Shown here piece by piece: positions 8,087-13,267 of a stretch of 14,947 bases of DNA. Position 1 is the stretch's first letter; each line of letters begins with the position of its first letter. The notes under the pieces were generated by a model. That model was not told the DNA's origin and made no database searches. It saw nothing but the letters and a program-made list of their open reading frames with translations. A program made the position numbers and the translations under genes. This stretch comes from an uncultured Prosthecobacter sp. (GTDB lineage: Bacteria > Verrucomicrobiota > Verrucomicrobiia > Verrucomicrobiales > Verrucomicrobiaceae), in contig CANNUR010000053.1 of the NCBI GenBank assembly GCA_947523045.1, positions 1 to 14,947 of the forward strand. Direction: 5' to 3'.

Positions 8087-8665
8087 TCACTTGCCGGGCG
8101 CGTGGGGTGCGCCGGAGGCGGGGTGCGCGGCGGCGGTGCCGGTGTTCGAGGGGGCGAACTTGGCGACCAAGAAGGCACCGCCGGCGGCGAGCACGCAGCC
8201 GGCGATGAAGGGCAGGGGCAGTTTCGACCAGCCGCCGGCGGGCGGATGGATGATCATGGCGGTGATCGTGTTGACGATCGGCGCGCCGGCGAAGACGATG
8301 GGCATGACCGCCGCGGCTGCCGCGACGCCAAAGCCGCCGCCGCCCTTGATGGCCGGTGTCGCCGCGGCGCCGAGCGCCAGCACCAGGGTCAGGGCGCCGA
8401 GGGCACCCGCGATGCCGGCGACCAGGCTCAGCGGGATGCCGCTGCCGGTCTCACCCGTGAAACTCCAGTTGGTGCCGCGCGCCTTCAGCACCAGGGCGGC
8501 GACCACGCCGATGATGGCGTAGGCGATGCAGACAAAGAGGAAGGCCTTCAGGCCGGCGTTCGGCGTCTCCGCACCCATGGGCATCTTCGAGCGCGCGGCG
8601 TGCAGGATGACACCATAGACACCCCAGGAGAGAACGGTGAGCAGCGCGAAGGTAAGCCAGGTCAT
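8087..8665 (-). CDS. Small membrane protein, possibly DMT/EamA-like
   Basis: A 192-residue hydrophobic protein with about five membrane segments: LTFALLTVLSWGVYGVILH at the N-terminus; AFLFVCIAYAIIGVVAALVL; a Gly/Ala-rich SLVAGIAGALGALTLVLALG segment; a very Gly/Ala-rich GGGGFGVAAAAAVMPIVFAG segment; and LPFIAGCVLAAGGAFLVAKF. It ends in a Pro/Ala/His-rich tail. The WGVYGV motif in the first helix and the duplicated Gly-rich helices resemble drug/metabolite transporter (EamA-like) folds, but the length is about half to two-thirds of a full EamA transporter. I do not recognise a precise family. The ATG at 8663-8665 (MTWLTF) is preferred over the ATG at 8734 because the upstream residues are polar and precede a clean membrane helix. 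It is the first gene of the minus-strand run, 36 bp before cca. Confidence 0.75.
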   Translation of the reverse strand: MTWLTFALLTVLSWGVYGVILHAARSKMPMGAETPNAGLKAFLFVCIAYAIIGVVAALVLKARGTNWSFTGETGSGIPLSLVAGIAGALGALTLVLALGAAATPAIKGGGGFGVAAAAAVMPIVFAGAPIVNTITAMIIHPPAGGWSKLPLPFIAGCVLAAGGAFLVAKFAPSNTGTAAAHPASGAPHAPGK

Positions 8666-8855
8666 GTGGGATTTTTGGGGTGAAGGGTTCACGTCGGAAG
8701 GAAACGTTGGTGAAGTACGCTTTGGATCAAGCAAAACCGGGTCACGCTGTCACCGCCGGCCGGAGCCGTCAACGGCGAGAATGAAGGGCGATCGCCCTTG
8801 AGAAACGGCCTGCAACGACCGTCTTAGAAGAAGCGCCCCGCGGCGCCGCACCGCC
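8666..8855. promoter_or_regulatory. Divergent intergenic region with 16-bp palindrome
   Basis: This 190-bp spacer separates the minus-strand membrane protein/cca/SDR run from the plus-strand SDR, so it should hold at least two promoters. It contains the perfect palindrome AAGGGCGATCGCCCTT at 8784-8799, 56 bp before the plus-strand SDR start. That is a candidate operator or hairpin. No convincing -35/-10 pair could be assigned in either direction. Confidence 0.45.
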
Positions 8856-9614
8856 ATGATCCCCATCCAACTCACCGGCCAGACCGCCCTCATCACCGGC
8901 GCCTCCCAGGGCATCGGCGCCCAGATCGCCCGCACCTTCCACCGCGCCGGTGCCACGGTGGTGATCAATCACCCGGGCCTGGCGAACACCGCCCGCGACG
9001 CCGAGGCGCTCGCCGAAGAACTCAACCTGCTGCGCACCGACAGCGCCAGCGTCATCGCCGCCGACGTCGCCAAACCCGACCAGGTGCGCGCGATGATGGG
9101 CGAGGCCCAGGCCCGCCATGGCGGGCTCGACTTCCTCATCAACAACGCCGCCATCCTGCGCGACCGCACCCTCGCCAAGATGAGCCACGAGGAATGGGAC
9201 GCGGTCATCGACGTCAACCTCTCCGGCGTCTTCCACTGCTGCAAGTACGCCCTCGAGATCCTGCGCGACCACGGCGCGGTCGTCAGCTTCGGCAGCATCG
9301 CCGCCATTCAGGGTTTTTACGGCCAGGTCAACTACGCCTCCGCCAAGGCCGGCGTGCAGGCGATGATGCGCGTGCTCAGCCGCGAGGGCGCCCGCCGCGG
9401 CATCCGCGCCAACTCGGTCGCCCCCGGCGTCATTGACACCAGCATGGCCGCCACCATCCCGGAGAACGTGCGTGCGGACATGCTCAAGAACATCCCGCTC
9501 GGCCGTTTTGGCACGCCGGAAGAGGTCGCCCACGTCGTGCTCTTCCTCTGCTCGCCCCTCGCCTCCTACATCACCGGTCAGACGATCGAGATCAACGGCG
9601 GCTGGCGCGGCTGA
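8856..9614 (+). CDS. SDR-family oxidoreductase, FabG/PhaB-like
   Basis: A 252-residue classical SDR with TGASQGIG (14-21), NNAA (96-99, with Ala in place of the usual Gly), and catalytic Asn121, Ser147, Tyr160 and Lys164. The segment ILRDRTLAKMSHEEWDAVIDVNLSGVF and the C-terminal YITGQTIEINGGW are typical of beta-ketoacyl-ACP reductases and acetoacetyl-CoA reductases. No acidic residue ends the second strand (VVINH), which fits NADP(H) use. No other fatty-acid, polyketide or PHA gene is nearby, so a role in lipid synthesis is a family-level guess. The ATG at 8856 matches the normal SDR N-terminus; the bases before it (GCCGCACCGCC) contain no Shine-Dalgarno. It differs from the minus-strand SDR in cofactor region and substrate loop, so the two are paralogues only at family level. 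Confidence 0.9.
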   Translation: MIPIQLTGQTALITGASQGIGAQIARTFHRAGATVVINHPGLANTARDAEALAEELNLLRTDSASVIAADVAKPDQVRAMMGEAQARHGGLDFLINNAAILRDRTLAKMSHEEWDAVIDVNLSGVFHCCKYALEILRDHGAVVSFGSIAAIQGFYGQVNYASAKAGVQAMMRVLSREGARRGIRANSVAPGVIDTSMAATIPENVRADMLKNIPLGRFGTPEEVAHVVLFLCSPLASYITGQTIEINGGWRG

Positions 9615-9656
9615 AGACCGGCGCTCCGCCATTTGAACCCGGCGCGAACCTGTGCC

Positions 9657-10190
9657 ATGGTCATGTTTTCCCCGTTGATCTCGCCCCTGCTCCAGAAACT
9701 TTGCCACCTCGGTTCCCGCCTGCGCCGCGGCACCAAATCCATGGTGCTGCGCGTCTTTCGCGTCAAGGACGCCAGCGAGCGCGTCGCCCGCGGCTTCGCC
9801 CTGGGCATGATCATCAACTTCATCCCGAGCTTCGGCTTCGGCGTGCTGATCTCCGGCTTCGTCGCCCGCCTGTTTGGCGGCAACGTCATCGCCGGCCTCG
9901 CCGGCGGCGCCTCGTTGACCTTTTTCTGGCCCTTCCTCTTCTATCTCAACCTGCGCATGGGCGGCCTGTTCGTCCGCCCCGAGGTCGAGGTGCAGGACGT
10001 CGCTGAAATCAACGAGAAGAGCATGGACGCCCTCATGTGGGGCAAGTCCTTCATCCTCGGCATGTCGGTCAACATCGTGCTCGCCGGCCTGCTCGCCTAC
10101 ATCGCGGTGTTCTTCCTGCACGCCCGACTGCGCCCCGCCGCGCTCGCCTGGTTCCGCCGCCGCCGTCTGCGCCGCCTCCAGACCACCTGA
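9657..10190 (+). CDS. DUF2062 membrane protein
   Basis: A 177-residue protein matching the DUF2062 pattern: a basic N-terminal stretch (LRRGTKSMVLRVFRVKDASERVARGFALG), then membrane segments with the family-typical IINFIPSFGFGVLISGFVARLFGGNVIAG and FFWPFLFYLNLRMGGL, a short polar region (EVEVQDVAEINEKSMDALMWG), a final membrane segment (FILGMSVNIVLAGLLAYIAVFFL), and an Arg-rich tail. Family function is not established; a small inner-membrane protein is all that can be said. The frame opens at a TTG at 9633, but the ATG at 9657 (MVMFSP) or the one at 9663 is more likely, leaving a 42-bp gap after the SDR stop. It may be co-transcribed with that SDR. Confidence 0.85.
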   Translation: MVMFSPLISPLLQKLCHLGSRLRRGTKSMVLRVFRVKDASERVARGFALGMIINFIPSFGFGVLISGFVARLFGGNVIAGLAGGASLTFFWPFLFYLNLRMGGLFVRPEVEVQDVAEINEKSMDALMWGKSFILGMSVNIVLAGLLAYIAVFFLHARLRPAALAWFRRRRLRRLQTT

Positions 10191-10200
10191 GCCCGGACTT

Positions 10201-10229
10201 GCAACAAGCCGCGCCCTCGGCTCGTTTGC
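10201..10229. other. Hairpin between DUF2062 and DUF1080 genes
   Basis: AGCCG (10207-10211) pairs with CGGCT (10218-10222). Outside a small internal loop, GCAA (10201-10204) pairs with TTGC (10226-10229). The structure begins 10 bp after the DUF2062 stop and ends 9 bp before the DUF1080 start. Without a T run it is a poor terminator; it could shape the DUF1080 leader. Confidence 0.35.
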
Positions 10230-10238
10230 ACCCCGCTC

Positions 10239-11051
10239 ATGAAGAAGTTCCTCCTTCCCGCCCTCTGCCTTGCCGCCCTGGCTTCCCAGGCCCAGGAAAA
10301 GCCCACCCCCACCGGCTACACCGACACCCCGGTCATCCCCGGCAGCAAGTGGCGGGTCCATGACATCGCCCGCCCCCACCCGGCCGTGGTCACCCCCGCC
10401 GCCAAGCCCGGCGGCGCGCCCTCCGATGCCATCGTGCTCTTCGACGGCACCAGCACCGACGCCTTCCAGTCGAAGAAAAAGGGCCCCGACGGCAAGTTCA
10501 CCAACGAGTGGGCGCCCTGCCCCTGGAAGATCGAAAACGGCGAGCTGCTCGTCGACGGCGGCGACGCCTGGACCAAGCAGGAGTTCGCCAGCTGCCAGCT
10601 CCACCTCGAGTGGAAGAGCGAGCCGCACACCAAGGGCAACTCGCAGAAGAAGGGCAACGGCGGCGTCTTCCTCATGGACCGCTACGAGAGCCAGATCCTC
10701 GACTGCGACAACAACCCCACCTATGCCGACGGCATGGCCGGCGCCATCTACGGCCAGACCCCGCCGCTGGTGAACGCCGTGCGCAAGGCCGGGGAATGGC
10801 AGAGCTACGACATCCTCTTCACCGCGCCCAAGCTCGACGCTGCCGGCAAGGTGCTCGAGCCCGCCCGCATCACCACCCTGATCAACGGCATTGTTGTCCA
10901 GAACAACACCCTCATCCAGGGCCCGACCAAGCACAAGAACATCACCAACTACGACGGCGTCTTCCCCGCCAAGGCCGCCATCCGCCTGCAGGACCACAAA
11001 AACGAACCCCCGGTCCGCCTGCGCAACATCTGGATCCGCCCGCTCGACTGA
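10239..11051 (+). CDS. Secreted DUF1080 protein (3-keto-disaccharide hydrolase-like)
   Basis: A 270-residue protein with a clear signal peptide (MKKFLLPALCLAALASQAQ, cleavage likely before Glu20), so it is probably periplasmic or secreted. From about residue 64 it matches DUF1080, a concanavalin-like fold abundant in Verrucomicrobiota and Planctomycetota: IVLFDGTSTDAFQ at the start, PWKIENGELLVDGG, the GNGGVFLMDRYESQILD core, WQSYDILFTAPK, ITTLINGIVVQNN, and IRLQDHKNEPPVRLRNIWIRPL at the end. Some characterised members act on 3-keto-glycosides; others have no known activity. No dehydrogenase producing 3-keto sugars (GFO/IDH/MocA type) is beside it, so the substrate is open. The ATG at 10239 gives a proper signal peptide; the leader shows no Shine-Dalgarno. 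A strong terminator follows 20 bp after the stop, so it is likely the last gene of its transcript. Confidence 0.92.
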   Translation: MKKFLLPALCLAALASQAQEKPTPTGYTDTPVIPGSKWRVHDIARPHPAVVTPAAKPGGAPSDAIVLFDGTSTDAFQSKKKGPDGKFTNEWAPCPWKIENGELLVDGGDAWTKQEFASCQLHLEWKSEPHTKGNSQKKGNGGVFLMDRYESQILDCDNNPTYADGMAGAIYGQTPPLVNAVRKAGEWQSYDILFTAPKLDAAGKVLEPARITTLINGIVVQNNTLIQGPTKHKNITNYDGVFPAKAAIRLQDHKNEPPVRLRNIWIRPLD

Positions 11052-11071
11052 GCTGCCGACAGCCCCCTCCC

Positions 11072-11099
11072 AACCCCGGCCGCGAGGCCGGGGTTTTTT
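11072..11099 (+). terminator. Strong intrinsic terminator after DUF1080 gene
   Basis: CCCCGGCC (11074-11081) pairs perfectly with GGCCGGGG (11086-11093) around the loop GCGA, followed directly by six Ts (11094-11099). Two As at 11072-11073 can extend the stem. This is the clearest terminator in the window. Confidence 0.93.
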
Positions 11100-11111
11100 G
11101 TGGACGTCTTC

Positions 11112-11200
11112 TGTAGCGCGGGGCAGCGACCCGCTGGGTTTGGCTGTAGTGCGGGGCAGCGACCCGCTGGGTTTGGCTGTAGTGCGGGGCAGCGACCCGC
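11112..11200. repeat. 33-bp tandem repeat, 2 full copies plus 1 partial
   Basis: Copies run 11112-11144 and 11145-11177, with a 23-bp partial copy at 11178-11200. The full copies differ at one base (TGTAGC versus TGTAGT at the sixth position). Each copy contains GCGGG-(7)-CCCGC and, overlapping it, CAGCG-ACC-CGCTG, so two alternative hairpins are possible. The array starts 12 bp after the strong terminator and precedes the toxin-antitoxin promoter. It resembles dispersed REP-like intergenic elements. There are no spacers and no cas genes, so it is not CRISPR. Confidence 0.85.
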
Positions 11201-11217
11201 GGGATCGACTGCCCGCG
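11198..11217. other. GC hairpin at the end of the repeat array
   Basis: CGCGGG (11198-11203) pairs with CCCGCG (11212-11217) around ATCGACTG. It overlaps the end of the truncated third repeat and could mark the array boundary. Confidence 0.4.
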
Positions 11218-11248
11218 TCTCCAGAGGCAGCACCGCTAGCGAAAGGCA

Positions 11249-11276
11249 TTGACGTCTGTCGATGTGGACATATTAT
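11249..11276 (+). promoter_or_regulatory. Sigma70-like promoter of the toxin-antitoxin operon
   Basis: TTGACG (11249-11254) and TATTAT (11271-11276), each 5 of 6 to consensus, are separated by 16 bp. They are the best promoter match I found in the window. The expected transcription start near 11282-11284 lies only 2-4 bases before the antitoxin ATG. Confidence 0.75.
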
Positions 11277-11285
11277 GTCCACATC
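11261..11285. promoter_or_regulatory. 25-bp perfect palindrome, likely antitoxin operator
   Basis: Arms GATGTGGACATA and TATGTCCACATC are exact inverted repeats around one T. The palindrome covers the -10 box and ends directly before the antitoxin ATG at 11286. Antitoxins of the Phd/YefM type commonly repress their own promoter by binding such sites, so autoregulation is the natural reading. Confidence 0.8.
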
Positions 11286-11543
11286 ATGAAAACCGTGACC
11301 GTTCGGGATTTGCGAAACTCCTTCGCCAAGCTCGAAGCTTGGCTTCTGGAGGGCGAAGACATTCGGATCGAAAAACGAGGCCAACCCATCGGCCTGCTCA
11401 AGGCCTGGACGAGCGTGGACTCAGCGCCAACCGCGAAGCCGGATTTCGCGGCACGGCGGCGGGCGATTTGGGGGGATCGGGTGTTCACCGAGGCGGAAGT
11501 CGCGGCCATGCGGGCGGATGAACTGGAAGGCGAGGAAGGATGA
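11286..11543 (+). CDS. Antitoxin, Phd/YefM family
   Basis: An 85-residue protein whose N-terminal half (MKTVTVRDLRNSFAKLEAWL, then LEGEDIRIEKRGQPIGLL) is the classic Phd/YefM DNA-binding fold: an initial strand, the RDLRN-F helix, and a final strand with RGQPIG. The C-terminal half is acidic near its end (ADELEGEEG) and is expected to be disordered until it binds the toxin. The frame also opens at an ATG at 11262, but that codon lies upstream of the -10 box inside the palindrome, so the ATG at 11286 is chosen. Its stop overlaps the toxin start by 4 nt (ATGA), implying translational coupling. The predicted mRNA has an almost absent leader. Confidence 0.9.
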   Translation: MKTVTVRDLRNSFAKLEAWLLEGEDIRIEKRGQPIGLLKAWTSVDSAPTAKPDFAARRRAIWGDRVFTEAEVAAMRADELEGEEG

Positions 11544-11992
11544 CCCCTTTCCCCGACACCTCCTTCCTCTGCGCTCTATATCGGACGCAGGAGAACTCCG
11601 CGCGCGCCGATCACTTCATGCATGGATTGAGGGGGAGCTTGCAGGTGTCGAGCCTGTTGCTGCTCGAGTTTCGACAGTCCACCCGACTGCAAATCCGACT
11701 CCATCTGAACGACCGCAGCAAGGGTTTCCCGGCAAGGCATGGGCAGCAGATGCTGAGCGATCTGCAAAAGGACCTCAACGCGGGCCTGCTCTCCATGGTG
11801 TCGGTGGACTGGGCCGCCGTGCATCAACGGGCGGAGGCGCTGAGCAGTGCCCACACCCTCGCGGCAGGACACCGCTTGGCCGACATCCTGCACGTGGCCA
11901 CCGCCCTGCAGCTCGGTGCCACCGAGTTCCTCACCTTTGATGCCAACCAGAGGCGATTGGCCGAAGCCGAGGGACTTGTCGTGCCGGTGTGA
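11540..11992 (+). CDS. PIN-domain toxin, VapC-like ribonuclease
   Basis: A 150-residue PIN-domain protein. The acidic metal-binding residues are in order: Asp6 in FPDTSF, Glu43 in LLLLEFRQS, Asp115 in HRLADILHVATAL and Asp134 in LTFDANQ. VapC-type toxins cut tRNA or rRNA and stop translation; the target here is unknown. Its ATG overlaps the antitoxin stop, and GAGGAAGG just upstream is the only clear Shine-Dalgarno-like sequence before a gene in this window. The all-present active-site residues suggest an intact toxin. PIN toxins usually pair with VapB-type (AbrB, RHH) or Phd-type antitoxins; here it is Phd/YefM-type. Confidence 0.9.
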   Translation: MTPFPDTSFLCALYRTQENSARADHFMHGLRGSLQVSSLLLLEFRQSTRLQIRLHLNDRSKGFPARHGQQMLSDLQKDLNAGLLSMVSVDWAAVHQRAEALSSAHTLAAGHRLADILHVATALQLGATEFLTFDANQRRLAEAEGLVVPV

Positions 11993-12139
11993 CAGCCCAA
12001 ATGGGGTCAGGTGCAACGGCCTGACAAGAACTCCGAGTCTTGCTGTCTCCGAACCAAGCTCAGCCAATGCTTCGGCCCGTCGATCGGCGGTTCATGCGAC
12101 GCGGACAGAAGTCCTGGACGGCCGGCCCGCCAGGACTCC
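11993..12139. other. Hairpin-rich spacer between convergent operons
   Basis: This 147-bp stretch holds no gene. GTCAGG (12006-12011) pairs with CCTGAC (12020-12025). Immediately after, CAAG (12025-12028) and CTTG (12039-12042) enclose a second, bulged stem. These may end toxin-antitoxin transcripts, although no T run follows. Confidence 0.4.
12110..12137 (-). terminator. Possible terminator of the ABC exporter operon
   Basis: AGTCCTGG (12110-12117) pairs perfectly with CCAGGACT (12130-12137) around a GC-rich 12-base loop. It begins 2 bp after the permease stop on the minus strand. On that strand it is followed by TCTGTCC, so the T tract is weak. Confidence 0.45.
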
Positions 12140-13264
12140 TCACGCCAGATCGCTGATCGTGCGCCGGAAGCGGCGCAGCGACAGCAGGTAGAGCAGGCTG
12201 CCGATGCCGGTCAGGGCCAGGAAGGACGGCCAGACGGCGTCGAAGCCGGCGCCGCGGAAGAGGATGGCCTTGCCCAGGCTGATGAAGTGGCTGGTGGGTG
12301 CGAGCTGCATGATCTCGCGTACGAAGAGCGGCATGTTCTCCTGGGGGGTGACCCCGCCCGAGAGCATCTCCAGCGGGATCAGCACCAGCACCAGCAGCAT
12401 GCCAAACTGCGGCATGCCTCGCGCCAGGGTGGCCAGGAAGATGCCCATCGAGGTGGTGGCAAACAGGTGCAGGGCGGCGCCCGCGAAGAACAACGGCACG
12501 GAACCCTGCACGGGCACGCCGAGCGCGCCTTGAATCACGAAGCGCAGCGAGATGAAGGACGCCACCAGGACGACGAGCGCCATCGACCAGACCTTGGCGA
12601 ACATGATCTCGCCCGGCGTCACCGGCATCACCAGCAGGTGCTCGACCGTGCCGTGCTCGCGCTCGCGCAGCAGGGCGGCACCGGTGAGGATGATCGACAG
12701 CATCGTGATCAGGTTGATCAGCTCGTTGAGCGCGCCAAACCAGGACTCGGTGAGGTTGGGATTGAAACGGGCGCGCAGGGCCAGGGTGACGGGTTCGGCC
12801 GACTCGCCGCGATGGCGGCGCACGAAGGCCGATACTTCCTCCTGCAGGATCTGCTGAATGTAGCCGCTGCCGGTGAAGGCCTGGCTCATGCGCGTGGCAT
12901 CGACATTGAGCTGGATCGCCGGCTGCTTGCCGGCCAGGACGTCACGCTGGAAGTGGGGCGGGATGTCGATGACAAAGGTCTGGTTGCCGGCGTCGAGCTC
13001 GGGATCGACCTGCGCCGTGGTCAGGCCGGACGTGACCCAAAAGCGTGGCGGCTGGAAGGCGTCGATCAGGCGCGCGGAGAGCTGCGACTGGTCCTCGTCG
13101 ACCACGGCGAGCGCGGCGTGGTGCAGGGGCTCGGGCATTGCCGTCGCGGCGACGTAAATGCTGACGGTGAAGGTGAAGCCGATCAGCGTCAGCATGACCG
13201 GGTCGCGGGCCAGGCTCCACAGCTCCTTGACCCCGAGGCGGAAGATGACGGCGGCGCGGCGCAT
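12140..13264 (-). CDS. yhhJ: ABC-2 type permease, YhhJ-like
   Basis: A 374-residue ABC-2 family permease. The architecture is a short cytoplasmic N-terminus (FRLGVKELWSLARDPVML), one membrane helix (about 25-41), a large external domain (about 42-180, with VVDEDQSQLSARLIDAF, the ILQEE region and the RFNPNLTESWFG motif), then five membrane segments from LINLITMLSIILTGAALLREREHGTVEHLLVMPVTPGEIMFAK onward. This resembles E. coli YhhJ, which is encoded next to rbbA. The start ATG at 13262-13264 lies 3 bp after the rbbA-like stop, so the two are co-transcribed and likely form one exporter. No Shine-Dalgarno is seen (CCTCCTGAACC precedes the ATG), so translation probably depends on coupling. Substrate unknown. 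Confidence 0.92.
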   Translation of the reverse strand: MRRAAVIFRLGVKELWSLARDPVMLTLIGFTFTVSIYVAATAMPEPLHHAALAVVDEDQSQLSARLIDAFQPPRFWVTSGLTTAQVDPELDAGNQTFVIDIPPHFQRDVLAGKQPAIQLNVDATRMSQAFTGSGYIQQILQEEVSAFVRRHRGESAEPVTLALRARFNPNLTESWFGALNELINLITMLSIILTGAALLREREHGTVEHLLVMPVTPGEIMFAKVWSMALVVLVASFISLRFVIQGALGVPVQGSVPLFFAGAALHLFATTSMGIFLATLARGMPQFGMLLVLVLIPLEMLSGGVTPQENMPLFVREIMQLAPTSHFISLGKAILFRGAGFDAVWPSFLALTGIGSLLYLLSLRRFRRTISDLA

Positions 13265-13267
13265 GGT

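Noticed and set aside
3885..8683. Further long antisense or frame-shifted open frames (for example 3885-5336 minus, 5890-7077 plus, 6953-8683 plus)
   Set aside because: All overlap genes with conserved motifs on the other strand or frame and show the same shadow composition.
9633..9656. TTG start for the DUF2062 protein
   Set aside because: It adds eight residues with no family support, while an ATG at 9657 is available.
11112..11217. CRISPR array
   Set aside because: The repeats are directly adjacent without unique spacers, number fewer than three full copies, and no cas gene is near.
11262..11285. Earlier ATG for the antitoxin (eight extra residues)
   Set aside because: It lies inside the palindrome and upstream of the -10 box, so it would not be on the predicted transcript. 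The conserved Phd/YefM N-terminus starts at 11286.
8769..11384. Minus-strand open frame of 871 codons
   Set aside because: It runs antisense through four well-supported genes and a terminator and has Gly/Ala/Asp/Val-rich shadow composition. The plus-strand genes carry clear family motifs.
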